From: Hormiphora californensis
Lineage: Eukaryota > Ctenophora > Tentaculata > Cydippida > Pleurobrachiidae
DNA: 32,500 nt
Assembly (NCBI GenBank): GCA_020137815.1
Contig: CM035358.1
Span: 1-32,500 of the forward strand
Direction of reading: 5' to 3'
Below are positions 1-10,643 of the stretch, piece by piece (within the stretch, counting starts at the first letter, position 1; every line of letters begins with the position of its first letter). The notes below the pieces were generated by a model. That model was not told where the DNA came from. It searched no databases and saw only the letters and a list, made by a program, of their open reading frames with translations. A program made the position numbers and the translations under genes.

Positions 1-183
1 TTAACCACTGCCACCGGGCCAGCCGGTAACGGAATCCCACGCCACATTTGGTCGTTCGTAGATGGTTTGCCGCCATCCTTCAGCTTCAGCACGAACCGAC
101 ACTTTCAGCCGTTCGGCCTTCGGGTGTGTATTATTAATATGGGGTTAGCTCCGGGAGGGTTAAAACTATTCCATCTACAGGGA

Positions 184-1075
184 CGGGGTTCTTATCTATC
201 CTTCAGGGCCGTGGTAAACTATCCTCTCAAGGAACAGGGTAAACTATCCTCTTGGGGGGGGGGGGGGTATAAAACTTCACTTCAGGAACGGGGCAAAAAC
301 TACTCATCTCCGGAACAGGGCAACTTTCCTCTCATGGAACTGGTAATTCGATCCTCTCTGGAACGGGGTAGAATCTATGCTCTCAGGGGCCGGGGGTACG
401 GTCAACTATTCCTTCAGGAACAGGGTAAACTACCTCTCAGGGAACGGAGGCAAACTATCCTCTCCGGAACGGGCTACTGTTCTCTCGGACTGGGTAATCG
501 ACCCTCGGAACGGGGCTAATATCTCCTCCGAGACGGGGTAATAATTCTTCAGGAAACAGGGTAAACTATCCATCTTGGGGGGGGGGGGGGGGTAATAAAA
601 TATCCTCTCAGGAACGGGGGCCCCCAACATCCTCCGGAACGGGAGCAACTTCCTCTTGGAATGGGTAATCGATCCCCTGGAACGGGGCTAAATCTATCCT
701 TCAGGGCCGGGGTAAACTATTCTCTCAGGAACAGGGTATAAATATCCTCTCAGGACGGGGCAAAACTATCCTCTCCGGAACGGGGCAACTTCCTCTCTGG
801 AACGGGTAATCGATTCCTCTCTGGAACGGGCAAAATCTATCGCTCAGGGACGGGTAAACTATTCTTCAGGAAACAGGGGTAAACTATTCTATTGGGGGGG
901 GGGGGGTTAAACTATTCCTCTCAGGAACGGGGCCAAACTTCTTCTGATGGACGGGGCAAAACGTCCTCTCTGAACTGGGTATAAGTGGATCCTTCTAGAG
1001 CAGGGTACGTCTATCCTCTTGAAACTGGGTAATCGTCTCTTCGGACCGGGATAAGTCATCTCCCCGGAGCGGGGC
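184..1075 (-). repeat. 24-bp minisatellite, diverged, reverse orientation (M1)
   Basis: The stretch is built from a unit close to GGAACGGGGTAAACTATCCT plus CTCA, about 24 bp. It is the reverse complement, with changes, of the unit seen later in this window (GGACAGCTGACCCCGTTCCA core). Copies differ by many single-base gaps. Runs of 13-16 G occur at 254-267, 577-592 and 894-906, so a longer period of about 320 bp lies over the 24-bp unit. Reading frames here are open only because the repeat lacks stops. Positions 1-183 before it show nothing I recognise. Confidence 0.8.
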
Positions 1076-1089
1076 ATCTACTATATGAA

Positions 1090-1446
1090 ATCTAGTTAGG
1101 GGTTGTCAGGAAAAAATCAGGATTGGGTTAGTGGGTTAGTAGTAAAGGGGCATTGGGGATACCCAAGTGGTGGAAGAAGCCTGTTCCACGGGTAACCCTG
1201 AGCGGAGACGGCGGGGTAGGAAACGTAATAGTTGGCGTCGTACACTGTGGCCGCCTAGCCAAGAAGGGTTTTGCGGTTTGATTTTTGATTTTGTTCCGTA
1301 TTATAATACACAGCCACGCTTAGACGGGCCACACGGATCTGGAAATCGAACAGGGGGAAAAGGGGAGGGGAAAAAAGTACTCCGTGTTGACCCGTGTCGC
1401 CGGGGGAACCGATAGGAGGTGTGGTGGGAGGGTGACCAACTCCCCT
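1090..1446 (+). repeat. Dispersed repeat unit A, copy 1
   Basis: The unit runs from GGGTTAGTGGGTTAGTAG through CCTGTTCCACGGGTAACCCT and TACACTGTGGCCGCCTAGCC to GGGAACCGATAGGAGG, then passes straight into a CT tract. Matching copies lie at 2037, 3683, 29248 and 32249. No protein or Pol III gene is convincing, so it is an unclassified dispersed repeat. Confidence 0.8.
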
Positions 1447-1497
1447 ATCTCTCTCTCTCTCTTTCCTTCTATCTCTCTCTCTCTCTCTCTCTCCCGC
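1447..1497 (+). repeat. (CT)n microsatellite tail of unit A
   Basis: This is a CT-rich tract with a short TTTCCTTCTA interruption. It joins unit A to the minisatellite that follows. The same A-to-CT junction is seen at 4353 and 29601. Confidence 0.9.
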
Positions 1498-2036
1498 TCC
1501 AGAGAGGACAGCCACCGTTCAGGGAGGGACAGCTGAACCCCATTCCAGAGAGACAGCTGACCCCGCTCAGAGAGGACAGCCACCCCGATGCCTCAGGAGA
1601 GACAGCCACCCCTTCCAGAGAGGACAGCCACCCGTTCCAGAGAGGGCAGCCAACCCCGTTCCAGAGAGGGACAGCCACCCCGTTCCAGGAGGGACAGATG
1701 ACCCGTTCCACGAGAGGACAGCTGACCCGCGCTCCCAGAGAGGACAAGCCACCCCGTGCAGAGAGGGATAGCTGACCCACGCTCCAGTAGGGACCAGCCA
1801 CCCCGCCTCCAGAGAGGAACAAGCCAACCCCTTACAGGAGGACGCCACCCAGCTTCAGAGAGGACAGCCTCACCGCTCCCAGGAGAGGACCAGCCAACCT
1901 CGCTCCAGAGAGGCAGCCACCCGTTACGGAGAGGACAGTGACCCGTTTCCAGAGAGGACAGGACCCCGTTCAGAGAGGGACAGGACCCCGTTCCAGGAGG
2001 GACATCCAACCCGCTCCAGAGAGGACAGCACCCAGT
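1498..2036 (+). repeat. 24-bp minisatellite (M2)
   Basis: The unit is CCAGAGAGGACAGCTGACCC plus CGTT, 24 bp, in roughly twenty imperfect copies with frequent one-base gaps and substitutions (GCCACC versus GCTGACC). The overlapping reading frames on both strands (PERTAD-like, LSSLERGQ-like) are products of the repeat and not genes. Confidence 0.9.
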
Positions 2037-2335
2037 TCAAAGAATCATCTCCGGGTTAGAAACCCTATCCGGATCAGAACCAAATGAAAAAATGGGTCAG
2101 TTTAGGGGCCAGGTAGACTAGTAAAAGGACCGGTTAGTGGGTTAGGGATAAAGGGTGGGCGCTTGGAGGTCCACAGGTGCTGATGGTGCCTGTTCCACGG
2201 GAAACCCTGGCGGAGAAGGCGGGGTAGGAACCAAACGTAAGTCGTTGGCGATGATACACTGTGGGCCCGCCCTAGCCAAAGAAGAGTTTTTGGGTTTGGT
2301 ATTTATGATTTGTTTTTTTCGTATTTCTGATAGGC
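2037..2335 (+). repeat. Dispersed repeat unit A, copy 2 (3' part missing)
   Basis: It begins with AAGAATCATCTCCGGGTTAG and the ATCCGGATCAG segment that directly follows a minisatellite in other copies. It carries the GGGTTAGGGATAAAGG and CCTGTTCCACGGGAAACCCT landmarks. Just past TTTTTTCGTATTTCTGATAG it changes to unit B and does not continue to the CT tract. Confidence 0.8.
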
Positions 2336-2694
2336 CCATGCGGGAGCAGGGTTAACTCCCCCGGACCGGCATCATTTGGATCTGAGGCCGGAGGCCTGCG
2401 GATAGGAGTAAGGTAGGGTAGTGTAGAAAATTGTACATCGGGAACATTAACAATGTACATGGGTTAGAAAGGGGATGATATAAAAAGGGGGGGAAAGTAA
2501 GTGGGATTAAAGCTCTGGTGACGGAGCAAGAACTCCTAAACTATTGCAAAGGAAGCCCAATATGCTACAATGAATTCTAAGTAAGAGAACAACTTATCAG
2601 GAAAGTGAAGAAGCAAACGTTCTGAGAATCTAAGGCAGCCTAAAACAAGCAGGAAACGGGTTCGAGCGAAAAAAAATTAATAAATAATACAAAT
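2336..2694 (+). repeat. Dispersed repeat unit B, copy 1
   Basis: Landmarks are GCAGGGTTAACTCCCCCGGA, GGATCTGAGGCCGGAGGCCT, ACAATGTACAT, CTCCTAAACTATTG and ATCTAAGGCAGCCTAAAACA, ending in an A-rich stretch. The same landmarks in the same order occur at 23067-23447. The two copies are old relative to each other, with many substitutions and small gaps. Confidence 0.8.
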
Positions 2695-2713
2695 GGATGA
2701 TGATGACCTGTGT

Positions 2714-3682
2714 AGCCACAGAGAGGACAGCCAGCACCGTCCAGAGAAGCCAGCTGACCCCGCTTCCAGAGAAGACAGCCGACCCCGCCTCAGAGAGCCA
2801 GTGACCCGCTCCAGAGAAGCCCAGCTGACCCCGTTCCAGAAAAGCCAGCTGCCCACGTTCAGAGAGCCAGCTTGACCCGTTTCGAAAGAAGAAGACAGCC
2901 ACCCCCGTTCCCAAAAGAGAAGACAGATGACCCCGTTCCACAGTAAGGACAGCTGGACCCCGTTCCATAAAGACAGCTGACCCCGTTCCAGTAAAGACAG
3001 CTGACCACCGTTCAAGAGGGACCGCCACCCGCGCTCAGAGAAGCCAGTACCCCGTTCCAGTAAGGACAGCTGACCCCGCTCCAGTAAAGACAGCATGGAC
3101 CCAGTTCCATAAGAGAAGCGCCCCGCTCCAGAGAGGACCAGGCCACCCGCTCCAGAGAGGGCAGACAGCTGATCACCCAGCCACAGTAAGACAGATTTGA
3201 CCCCCGTTCCAGTTAAAAGAAGCTGTATACTCCGCTCCAGAGAGGACAGTCACCCGTTACCAGAGAGGACAGCTGACCCCGTTCCGTAAGGACAGCGAAC
3301 ACCCGCTCCAGTAAGACAAGCTGACCCCGTTCCAGTAAAGAACGCTGACCCCGCTCCAGAGAGGACAGCCACCAGCTCACGATGAGGGACAGCTGACCCC
3401 GCCACATAAGAAGATGACCCCGTTCAAGTAAAGATCGAGGATCCGCTCCAGAGAGGAGACAGTCACCCGTCCAGAGAGGACAGCTGACCACCGCTCCTAC
3501 GTAAGGACAATGCTGAACCCCGTTCCAGAGAGGCAGCCCCCCGCTCCAGTGAGGACAGCCACCCCGCTCCCAGAGAGGACAGACACCCCGTTCAGTAAGG
3601 ACAGCCACCCAGCTGCCAGTAAGGCAGTCCCCCCACGTTCCACGTAAGGAGCCCCCACCGTTCCAGTACAGGCAGCCACCCG
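2714..3682 (+). repeat. 24-bp minisatellite (M3), long array
   Basis: This is the same unit as 1498-2036 in the same orientation, about forty copies. Variants include AAAGACAGCTGACCCC and GTAAGGACAGC. No open frame here looks like a real protein. Confidence 0.9.
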
Positions 3683-4352
3683 ATCAAGAATCATCCCAAA
3701 GGGGTTAGAACCTATCACAATAATGGAAGGGGGAAGTGGGTTAGGGGGGTAGTAGAAACAAAAACAGTATGGTAGTGTGGGTTAGTGGATAAACGGGGCG
3801 TTGCGGGCGTACCACAGTTGGCTGGAAGATGCTATGTTCCCATGTAACCTTGAGCCGGAAGAAGGCGGGGGTAGGAACGTAGTAGGTTGCGTCGTATGCT
3901 CATCTTTATCGGAGCGTTGTAGTCTCAACGTTCGAGTCGTCGGCAGCGGGTGGATCTGAAAGAGCTAACGCGGTGGGCGATGCTAACAATATGAACTTTC
4001 CACTGCGATCTAGTACATCGCGCGGCGCAGTAATTGCACTAATTGTTAGCTTTGTTCGCCCGGGTTTGTACAGTCTGCGAGCCGAAGGGAGTGTTGAGAT
4101 GAACACGTTCCGAAAAATGAAGGATAGATACACTGTGGGCCGCCGCCGGCAAGAAGATGGTTTTTGTATTTTGTTATTTTCTGATTTTTGTTCCGTATTT
4201 TCTGATAACAGCCACGCATCAAGCCGCGGCCACAAGGACAGGATGGAAAAATCGAACAGGGGGAAAAGGCAGGAGACTGGGGAAAAAAGGTAAGCACGGG
4301 TGTGAACCGTGTGTCGGGGGAAACAGATGGAGGTGGTGGGCAGGAGGAAACC
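3683..4352 (+). repeat. Dispersed repeat unit A, copy 3, interrupted
   Basis: It starts with the AAGAATCATC block that follows a minisatellite and ends at GGGGGAAACAGATGGAGG next to a CT tract, as in other copies. Between GTAGGTTGCGTCGTATGC and ATACACTGTGGGCCGCC there are about 230 extra bases (3899-4127) that other copies lack. Confidence 0.75.
3899..4127. other. About 230-bp insertion inside unit A
   Basis: Copies of unit A at 1220, 29370 and 32450 run directly from the GTTGGCG block to ATACACTGTGGGCC. Here that junction is split by unrelated, unrepetitive sequence. It has no visible terminal inverted repeats, poly-A tail or clear target-site duplication. A minus-strand frame crosses it, but its ends lie in repeat DNA and I do not recognise it. 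Confidence 0.55.
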
Positions 4353-4560
4353 AAACTCCCGCTCTCTCTCGCTGTATGGAGGCTAGCACTTCGATCTCCT
4401 GCGCTCGTAGTCGATCTAGGAGCCTCTCTCTCCATCTACTCTCTCTCACTCTGATGCTTCTCATTATCTTATCTCTCTCTCTCTCTATTCCTCATATCTC
4501 TATATCTCTCTCTCTCTCTCTGTCTCTCTGCTATCTCTCCTCCAACTCTTCTAAATCGTT
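4353..4560 (+). repeat. Degenerate CT-rich tract
   Basis: CTCTCTC blocks are mixed with unique bases. It occupies the same place after unit A as the clean CT tracts elsewhere. Confidence 0.75.
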
Positions 4561-5322
4561 GGTTCGGGGGATCCAAGATCCTTCCTATCTTAGGGTAGGG
4601 GGGATCAATCCCTTCCAATGTGATCCGATCCGGAGGTAGACCGGTCTCCAAAGGAATGTGTGTGACATGTGATCCAAATGAACGGATCGTGCATAAATTC
4701 AGTAAAATTATAATCTGACGTGATCAACTGCTATAGCCCAACTGTTCATTTGAGATTCTGTTACAAAGATATTATGGCAGTACTGCTGGATCTGAGGTGG
4801 TAAACTCCAACCCAGTTCATCCTCCTTGTTAACATGGGAGTTACCAAGGGAATCCACTGAGTTCGTTAATCTGTCGTAAAGGCTTGTCATGTGTGGGGTG
4901 TGTGTGTGTATGAAGGTGGGTGGGTGATAGCACAGACAGTTCATGCAATTAATTACATTACCTAAATTCAGTAAGATAGTATATAAAATCAAACTACAGG
5001 CTATTAGTCGAACTCTTCTCTCCTCAAAAAATACATCCCCTGCTACCTGGATTGGTTTGTCGCTGTTGTGCGGTTGATGTGATAAAACCTAAATATTGTA
5101 TTAGAAAGTCAGGGGCGGGAGAAAATTAGAACCCCACACGCCAGAAAACTTAGATAATAATATTATACTCGAGAGGTACTGATGATGGTGCCTCCTGTGG
5201 GGCACCAATGAAACAATGTGTATAGACCTTAAAAACTGCTGTTCTGTTTGTTAAATTTGTACTCGAGAGGTAATAATAGAGTACATAATTACCTGTCCTT
5301 ATAGGTTGAATTTGTATAGGTA
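4561..5322. other. No recognised gene
   Basis: The sequence is unrepetitive with only short frames. Minor structure: ACTCGAGAGGTA occurs twice (near 5167 and 5262), and GGTGCC/GGCACC forms a short hairpin near 5185. Nothing here supports a coding exon. Confidence 0.5.
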
Positions 5323-5490
5323 CAGTTGACCCCGATTTACCGGAACCCCGCTTGTACCGGGAGGATTAACTTCCCCGATATATAGGAAAAATATCAGTAT
5401 TTCACTGCGATCTTAAAAAAAAGGAAAAAAGAAGGAGAAGGGTGTTCAGGGTTTCACCCGAGCATGAACCGGTAAATCGGGGTCCGACTG
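5323..5490. mobile_element. 168-bp MITE with TA target-site duplication
   Basis: The ends are inverted: CAGTTGACCCCGATTTACCG at the left, and CCGGTAAATCGGGGTCCGAC plus TG at the right. Both ends abut TA (5321-5322 and 5491-5492), the target duplicated by Tc1/mariner/pogo-type transposases. No transposase is present, so it is non-autonomous. The ends resemble those of the elements at 9248, 10644 and 10910, which read GATTTAGTGG where this one reads GATTTACCGG. Confidence 0.8.
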
Positions 5491-5905
5491 TATTACTATA
5501 CAGTGATAGTTAAACGACATGACCGCTGCGCATTCAAAAGGTTGGTCGCACCGAGTGTATTTCGTGGGAATATCGAGACTTGAACCCGAAGCGATGGAAA
5601 GATATCTGAATAATGAGTTCAGAGACGAAAATTGAAATAGGAAAGAAAATCGAAAAATACTGGGTTGACCAGGAATGAACCAGGGACCTCCAGCAGAGAC
5701 ATGCTCGGAGCTATAAGTTGAGAACATGAACACTGGCTGCCAGACCAAACCAAAGAACCGAGACAAACCCAGCACAACCAACCCCAACCAAACACCAGAC
5801 AACCTCCCCAAACTCCAAACCTCCACCCAACCTCCCAAACCTCCAACAACCTCCAACTCACACAAACCTCCACAAACCTCCAAACACTAAAAGCAACCTA
5901 AACAC
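5491..5905. other. tRNA-like fragment (minus) and CA-rich tract
   Basis: On the minus strand near 5665-5717 the sequence reads TATAGCTCCGAGCATGTC, then GGAGGTCCCTGGTTCATTCC. This resembles a tRNA A-box with a shortened D-loop followed by a B-box (GGTTCRANTCC), the arrangement of a tRNA-derived SINE head. No intact acceptor stem is visible. From about 5750 to 5905 the plus strand is a low-complexity CAAACCTC-type tract. The link to a SINE is inference. Confidence 0.35.
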
Positions 5906-6099
5906 ACCTAACTCCGCCAACACCAATTGAGATCCGGAACAGCGGAAAGACTGAGACTTAAGATGGTAAAGTGGACACTCGCCAGAAACCGAGACTCAGA
6001 GCGAACTCATCAGCCGAAACTGACACCGTTCGGGGCTTTCATTCGGTACGGGTACACAACGGTACTAAGTCAGGCGCCCCGGCAATCTCGTAATCGTGA

Positions 6100-8340
6100 G
6101 ACACCGTTACGATCTCTACACCAGTTGCCCGGGACATGAATGTGTCGACTGGGAGTCCATCACTGCTCCCCACTTGACAGGTTTTGACTTAAAGGAGTAC
6201 ACCCGTCCAAACACACACTCCACTGCGGAGGGCGTAGTCTCAACCAACTGCACTGCCTCACTCCTCCACTTTCATGTACCCACTCCCTTCTTCGCGAGAT
6301 GGAAGTAGATCCACATGGAAACCAGTGAGAAGCCTCTTCCACGTATCCTTAGCCAGCTTCCTAAGACCCTCCTCTAAACCCAAGACGAGAAGCTGCTCTA
6401 ACCAGACATCGCCCTGCCCCGATCCCCCAACCATTACCACCATATATAAACACCTCCACCTCATTATACTCACACAATCCCTCTCAAGGTCCTGTGTACC
6501 GTTCAATCTGAGGTATGGGCATCCCCTATTCTCCTTCTGCGGGCAAAGGAGCTCCCACCAGTCATCGTCTTTTACCTCTCGGAGAAGGCAACAAGATCAG
6601 GCCTTAACCTGGTCTGGCTTTTTTGATCTCCAGCCGGGAGCTCCGCCGGGAGCTGACGTCTCGATGTCAGAGGGACAACCCAGTCCTTGAGCACTGACAG
6701 GATCCCACACCCATAACCTTTTTCCCCTTCTTTCCCATTCTTACCCCTCTGCAAGAACTCAGACCCGGGACCCTCTGTGGACCCGATTGCAGCGTTATGC
6801 ACGGACTCGCAGTGAAGTCACTTTACCGCTCGCCTATCTGCCGGGGACCTGTTCATGCAGCCACCGGTATCTCACACTGACCCAGAGCCACATTAGCAGC
6901 CGGTAGGATTATGCGCGAACACTCCTGGAGCATCACCACACAGTTGCACAGACCGTCTTCCCCTTCCTTCCACTCTTTGAAGCGAGGCACGACAAGGGTT
7001 CCATATACTGCTCTTAGGATATAAAGCCAACCATTCCCTCCTTCATGTGAATAGGCTTCTCCGTTAACTCCATCGAGGACCACATCCTCCCTCAAGCTAA
7101 CCACACCCCTGCAACCTCTAACTGCATGGTCTCTACAGTCCTCACATGGTCTAACCTCTCCGAACTCGTCAATCACAACACCTCATCCTCTCGGTCCCTA
7201 GGATATGGAGGAATCATGACCGGGACTGTATTACACGAAAATCAATAACTGCCTCCCTCTAATCTTCCCTGCGCTTACACCTTCCTACCAGACTGACAAG
7301 AGGCTGACGCGAGCTAGATAACTTACATCCTGTGAAGAAACTGTAAGTCTGCTGGCAGTCTACTGCCACTTCTCACTTTCCAGGTGTCAAGGAGGTGTTC
7401 AACGGAGCCGTAACAGAAGACTCCGAGTGAACAGACAAGTCTGCTAAGAGGTGCTACCCACCAACCATTCGCAGGAAACTGTTACTGACTGTTCCAAGGC
7501 CTGCTTACGGTAGTCAACGGGGTGGTCGTAGATTGCCAGAGGCCACTTCATCTTAGGCAGAACAAGGCTACTGGTAACAGACCAGCCACTATCCAAACCG
7601 AATAAGACTCTCGTCCAACCGTACCCATCACCAACATCAGCTGGGCGAGCTGTTTCTCGATGGCGACGGTGTCCTTACATCAGCCCCGAATCCACGGACC
7701 AAGGAAATTATCGGCTTCTCAGTAACGTGCGGGATAGTCTCACCCCCAAACGACAAACTCACCGACTTACACCTTACCTCCTCAACACCCAGGGCCGAGA
7801 CTTAGAGACTTAACAGTACAGTTAATTCGCCCACTCCACAAACTCTCCAAACAACCGACAACCATAACTTGAATTGTCACTATGTGTGGCAGTGACGAGG
7901 GCAAACTGTCACACAGACAGGCTTCAAAGGAGGGACACGGTGTGCCTATCTTCAACGTAGGCACAACCACTTGAAACGCGTATCTTGTGATGGCCAGATA
8001 TCCGATTACCATGTTCATACACAGTACAAACAAAATAACGGGAGACACACCCCGAATATTCCGACCTCGAAATGTTGCCAGTTCGATGTACCTCCCTTGA
8101 AGAAACCTACCGAAGGACTCCAGAAAAGTAACTCAGGACTATTTCACGATCGCTGTGGGAATCGAAGAACCGGAGAGCTTACCACGTAACCATTCCATTC
8201 TCTACCACAAACTCTGTAAGCGCCTGCAAGTGTCCTAGGTAGAATCTTTCCTGGACGTTACCGGAAATCGGTCTACAAGTGGCCGGTCAAACCCAGTATT
8301 TTTCGATTTCTTCCATTTAATTCTTGTCGAAATCATTATT
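6100..8340 (-). pseudogene. Decayed reverse-transcriptase retroelement (RT, zinc finger, endonuclease-like region)
   Basis: Reading the minus strand from 8340 downward, motifs of one retroelement polyprotein appear in order, each in a different frame and separated by stops. They are LAGAYRV (like the LANAYGSVPH of RT motif A), NWQHFEVGI (8057-8086), VILFVLCMNMVI (8004-8039), EKPIISL (7700-7720), KDTVAIEKQLAQL (7638-7676), LPKMKWPLAIYDHPV (7516-7560), RAVYGTL followed by LCNC and VALGQ (to 6877), RYRWLHEQV (6846-6872), GILSVLKDW, RPDLVAFSE (6578-6604), WELLCP (about 6540-6557) and EEASHWF (near 6330). I know these as landmarks of a family found in fish, cnidarians and molluscs, whose C-terminus has a CCHC-like finger and a 'RPDxVxxS..ELTVPWE' nuclease-like region. 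The catalytic MDD is lost (CDS near 7900). The 5' part is not visible above about 8340. The family assignment is from memory and not from a search. Confidence 0.6.
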
Positions 8341-9247
8341 TCAGAATACTATTAATCTCTCCTTACCGAGTTTCCGCCCGTGAGTTGAGCTTCCCCATTA
8401 AACGTTGTACAGAGGCGTTGTGTGTGTGTTTGATCACACAGGAGATATCAAAATTACTTCCCAAGGGAAAGATTAATTTCAAGACTCTCAAGAACCAACA
8501 AATCAATTGTTTTCTTCAGGAAACTGGAGATATAACGACGGAAAAGGAATTCTCGAAATTGTACACACGCAAATACAAACGCCATTGCGAAATCCTTTAA
8601 TGGCGGGGACGGCACTGTCGCTTATAATTAAAAATTGGACTTATATTCCGCCGATGATCCGTCCAGGGGCAGAGATCAAAATATTACCTACTACCACTGA
8701 CGGAGAAATAAAAGCGGGATACAAAGTTAGAAAAAACACTCTCTTCGAAGATGTTGGAAAAAATCGTTGAAAACATACACTTGGAAAGATGTTATGGTAC
8801 TTTGTCTGGAATTTAGAGATGGATTCCTGTGTAATTCTCCTTCGGGAGTGTACACATAATGGTGTTTAATACCACAAAGAAGATGTGGCAAGTGTGGTCA
8901 AGTATAGTAACTTCACCTTCTCTCCCCCAGATGAACGCATAGATTTACGAGACACTCCAAATGCTCCAACAAATTGTTTTCGTGGCGGGCCACACCATCA
9001 ACTTCCGATCTATAGAAACAGTAATAAGTAAATTAGAAGATTGCAAATGAGATTAATCGAAGGCCCACATGCCAATTGTTGACCTAGCTCGACCATTTTC
9101 ACGAGCTTTGAACAAAACAACCCCTAATGCGGATAAACCTTAATATCCACGCTCGCTAAGAGTGAGGATACTGAAGCGCCGACATCGAATGATTGAGGAG
9201 AGTCAGGAGACCAGAACCAAGTATCAAATAACTACTAAATATATATA
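8341..9247. other. No recognised gene
   Basis: AT-richer, unrepetitive sequence with only frames under 90 codons that match nothing I know. It may hold the missing 5' part of the decayed retroelement or its flank, but I see no motif that shows this. Confidence 0.45.
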
Positions 9248-10592
9248 CAGTCGGACCCCGATTTAGTGGGATCTCTGGGTGGAAAAGAAATCCTGACTAA
9301 CGGGGTGCCACTAAATCGGGGTGAGCCATATTGAGCCCAATAAAAACCTATTTCATTACCCAAAATGCTATTATTACTAAGACTAAAGAACCTCAACGTG
9401 TACATGCAATTCATGTATTAATGATCATTTCTGATTAGAAATAAAGACAAACATCAAATAAATTTTCAAAAAAAATTGTGAAAAAAATTTTTAAGTTAAT
9501 ACAGCCCGTCCGATTTGTGTTTCGATGAATCAGTGTACGCTTCCATGGATTGCTTTCTACATTAGCGGGTTCGAAACGAACCGATACTGTGATACCAGAC
9601 AAATCGGGTGGGCACCACTAGCGGTGAAGGAAGTATCAAAATTTCAAAATAACTTTTCTCTCAAAATTTAGTGGAGAGCACCGATCAAGCATGAACAATC
9701 GTACTGTAAAATTTTGCAAAAAAAAAGTTGTAAAATTTTTTTAAGGCTTATACCAAGCCGCGTCCGAATCGTTTTTCGAATCGGTGACATCTATCGCAGT
9801 CCTGCTGCTAAATTAGGACGGTTCGTAACGAATTCGAAAGTGATCTCCCCATCAACCGAAATTTTGAGCTTGCGTGAACTTATGATTCATGGCCCATGGG
9901 ATCAGAACGCGGTTCGTTCCGAACCGTCTACTTATTAGCAGCAGGACAGGCGATAGATTCACTGATTCGAAAAACCGATTCGGGGTGGCTGTTATTTCCT
10001 TTGAAAAATTTTCAAAAAAATTTCACGAAAAAACAAGAATATTGCATGTATGGATCCCATAATGCTACGTTCTCCCTGCCCTCTTCGATTTGCCATTCAA
10101 CTCGCCCAACGAGTAAGCTGTCCGCAAAATGGGGATTGAGGTTTTTCGAATTTGAACAAAACGCAATTTCTCCATTTCCGAAAGCTGGAGAAATTGAAAA
10201 TTTTTCCCAATGAAAACACGCGGCCGATATAAAACAAATTTGCGCGCGTACAGTTTATAGCCCACGCCCCTCATAAAAATTTCAATTTTTGCGTGCGCGC
10301 ACATTTTACTCCGCAAGTGTCAGATCGTGCGCGCCACGGGGTTTGCCCCGCAACGAAAGTGATGACCAAAATGGTCCACTACCGATTAGGAGTATACCAA
10401 AATGTCGTTTTACAGAATTCTAAACCTGGCTATTGCCTTTTTACAAAGTAAAAAGGCATCCGGGTGAATGCACTTCGGCAATTCACCCGGGCAGGGAAAA
10501 AAATCAAAAAATTTTTGGGGGAAAAAAATCCGCCACTACAAACGGGGTGGGTTGCCACGAAATACGGGGGCCACTAAATCGGGGTCCGACTG
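9248..10592. mobile_element. 1.35-kb non-autonomous element, CAGTCGGACCCCGATTTAGTGG ends
   Basis: The left end CAGTCGGACCCCGATTTAGT follows TA (9246-9247). The right end ACTAAATCGGGGTCCGACTG closes the element, although the expected TA there reads TT. Each end repeats the CCACTAAATCGGGGT block internally. Inside are AT-rich sequence and an inner inverted pair (CTGCTGCTAAATTAGGACGG near 9802 and TTATTAGCAGCAGG near 9935). No transposase frame is present. The interior is homologous to the element at 10910-11744 (shared GAGCCATATT and AAAACCTATTT blocks). Confidence 0.75.
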
Positions 10593-10643
10593 TTATTATA
10601 TATATTATATATATATATATTATATATATGATATATATATATA
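10593..10643. repeat. AT microsatellite
   Basis: An ATATAT tract lies between two TA-targeting elements and is the likely insertion substrate. Confidence 0.85.

Noticed and set aside
1090-1150. GGGTTAGTGGGTTAG as telomere-like repeat
   Set aside because: Only two imperfect units, and the same words sit inside every copy of dispersed unit A.
6853-7176. Intact small gene on the minus strand (107 codons)
   Set aside because: Its RAVYGTL...LCNC...VALGQ content fits a stretch of the decayed retroelement, with the next block in another frame.
9075-9193. Resemblance to antisense large-subunit rRNA (CCGACATCGAATGAT and an ACCTAGCTC block about 100 bp earlier)
   Set aside because: Only about 16 bases match well. 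The conserved sequence expected on either side, including the sarcin-ricin loop, is absent.
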